From NCBI RefSeq assembly GCF_016908935.1, contig NZ_JAFBEV010000011.1, positions 24,140-88,139 of the forward strand: DNA of 64,000 bases. Reading direction: 5' to 3'. The position numbers and the translations under genes are program-made. How positions within the stretch are numbered: the first letter of the stretch is position 1; each line of letters begins with the position of its first letter. The notes below the pieces were generated by a model, which was given only the letters and a program-made list of their open reading frames with translations, searched no databases and had not been told where the DNA came from. Positions 63,896 to 64,000 of the stretch are shown one piece after another. Origin of the DNA: Sporolactobacillus spathodeae. Its GTDB lineage: Bacteria; Bacillota; Bacilli; Bacillales; Sporolactobacillaceae.

Positions 63896-64000
63896 AGGAA
63901 TTAAGTTACTAGCGTTGCATAAAAATTAAAGTCTTAAATATGTGAATAATCAGAATTAGTTTGGGCCTTCTTGAATTAAAAAACTCAATAACCACTCAAG

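Overview
The window comes from a low- to mid-GC, Gram-positive, endospore-forming Firmicute of the order Bacillales. The spore genes gerE, gerM, lonB and a yjcZ-type gene are present, some behind recognisable sporulation-sigma promoters. The backbone order is sdhA-sdhB-gerE ... gerM-rph-rdgB-ysnB ... ysoA-tig-clpX-lonB-ysxC-hemA-hemC-hemD-hemB-hemL, which from memory is the Bacillus subtilis sdh-to-hem order. A Man-family PTS under a LevR-type regulator, a DUF1461 protein and the overall style suggest a lactic spore former such as Sporolactobacillaceae; that placement is inference only.

Layout. 0-2.7 kb: the end of sdhA, then sdhB and gerE. 2.7-12 kb: inserted genes, namely a decayed sigma-54 activator fragment, diaminopropionate ammonia-lyase with its M20 hydrolase partner, an aldo/keto reductase, and a three-gene membrane glycosyltransferase cluster (Gpi18-like, ykcB-like, ykcC-like). 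12.2-15.3 kb: gerM-rph-rdgB-ysnB. 15.3-49 kb: a long accessory region between ysnB and ysoA. It holds a tandem array of a structured repeat, Ku with a LigD split into ligase and polymerase genes, a nitroreductase, a c-di-AMP riboswitch with kimA, bioY with a BirA operator, an orphan zinc-binding lipoprotein with a Zur box, a LexA-controlled YolD operon, several MarR-type and membrane genes, a rodA paralogue, tRNA-Arg(TCT), an LCP protein, a sigma-54/LevR-controlled Man-family PTS operon, an alcohol dehydrogenase, and a LexA-controlled Y-family polymerase. 49.3-64 kb: aminopeptidase, ysoA, tig, clpX, lonB, ysxC and the heme genes hemA-C-D-B-L. lonA (expected after lonB) and hemX (expected after hemA) are missing from these positions.

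The strongest unexplained signal is a dispersed intergenic repeat, about 150-190 bp when complete. It occurs in roughly twenty full, shortened or end-only copies, all in the same orientation. Its core folds into a long stem whose arms differ between copies by compensatory base changes. Several copies also carry an intrinsic-terminator-like hairpin at the right end. Five copies form a head-to-tail array with a 152-156 bp period near 15.7-16.5 kb, with a sixth degraded copy in front.

Regulatory links read directly from the sequence include a sigma-K-type promoter for gerE, a sigma-F-type promoter for lonB, a sigma-54 promoter with helically phased upstream repeats for the PTS operon, LexA boxes on two separate SOS units, Zur and BirA operators, and a c-di-AMP riboswitch before the potassium importer.
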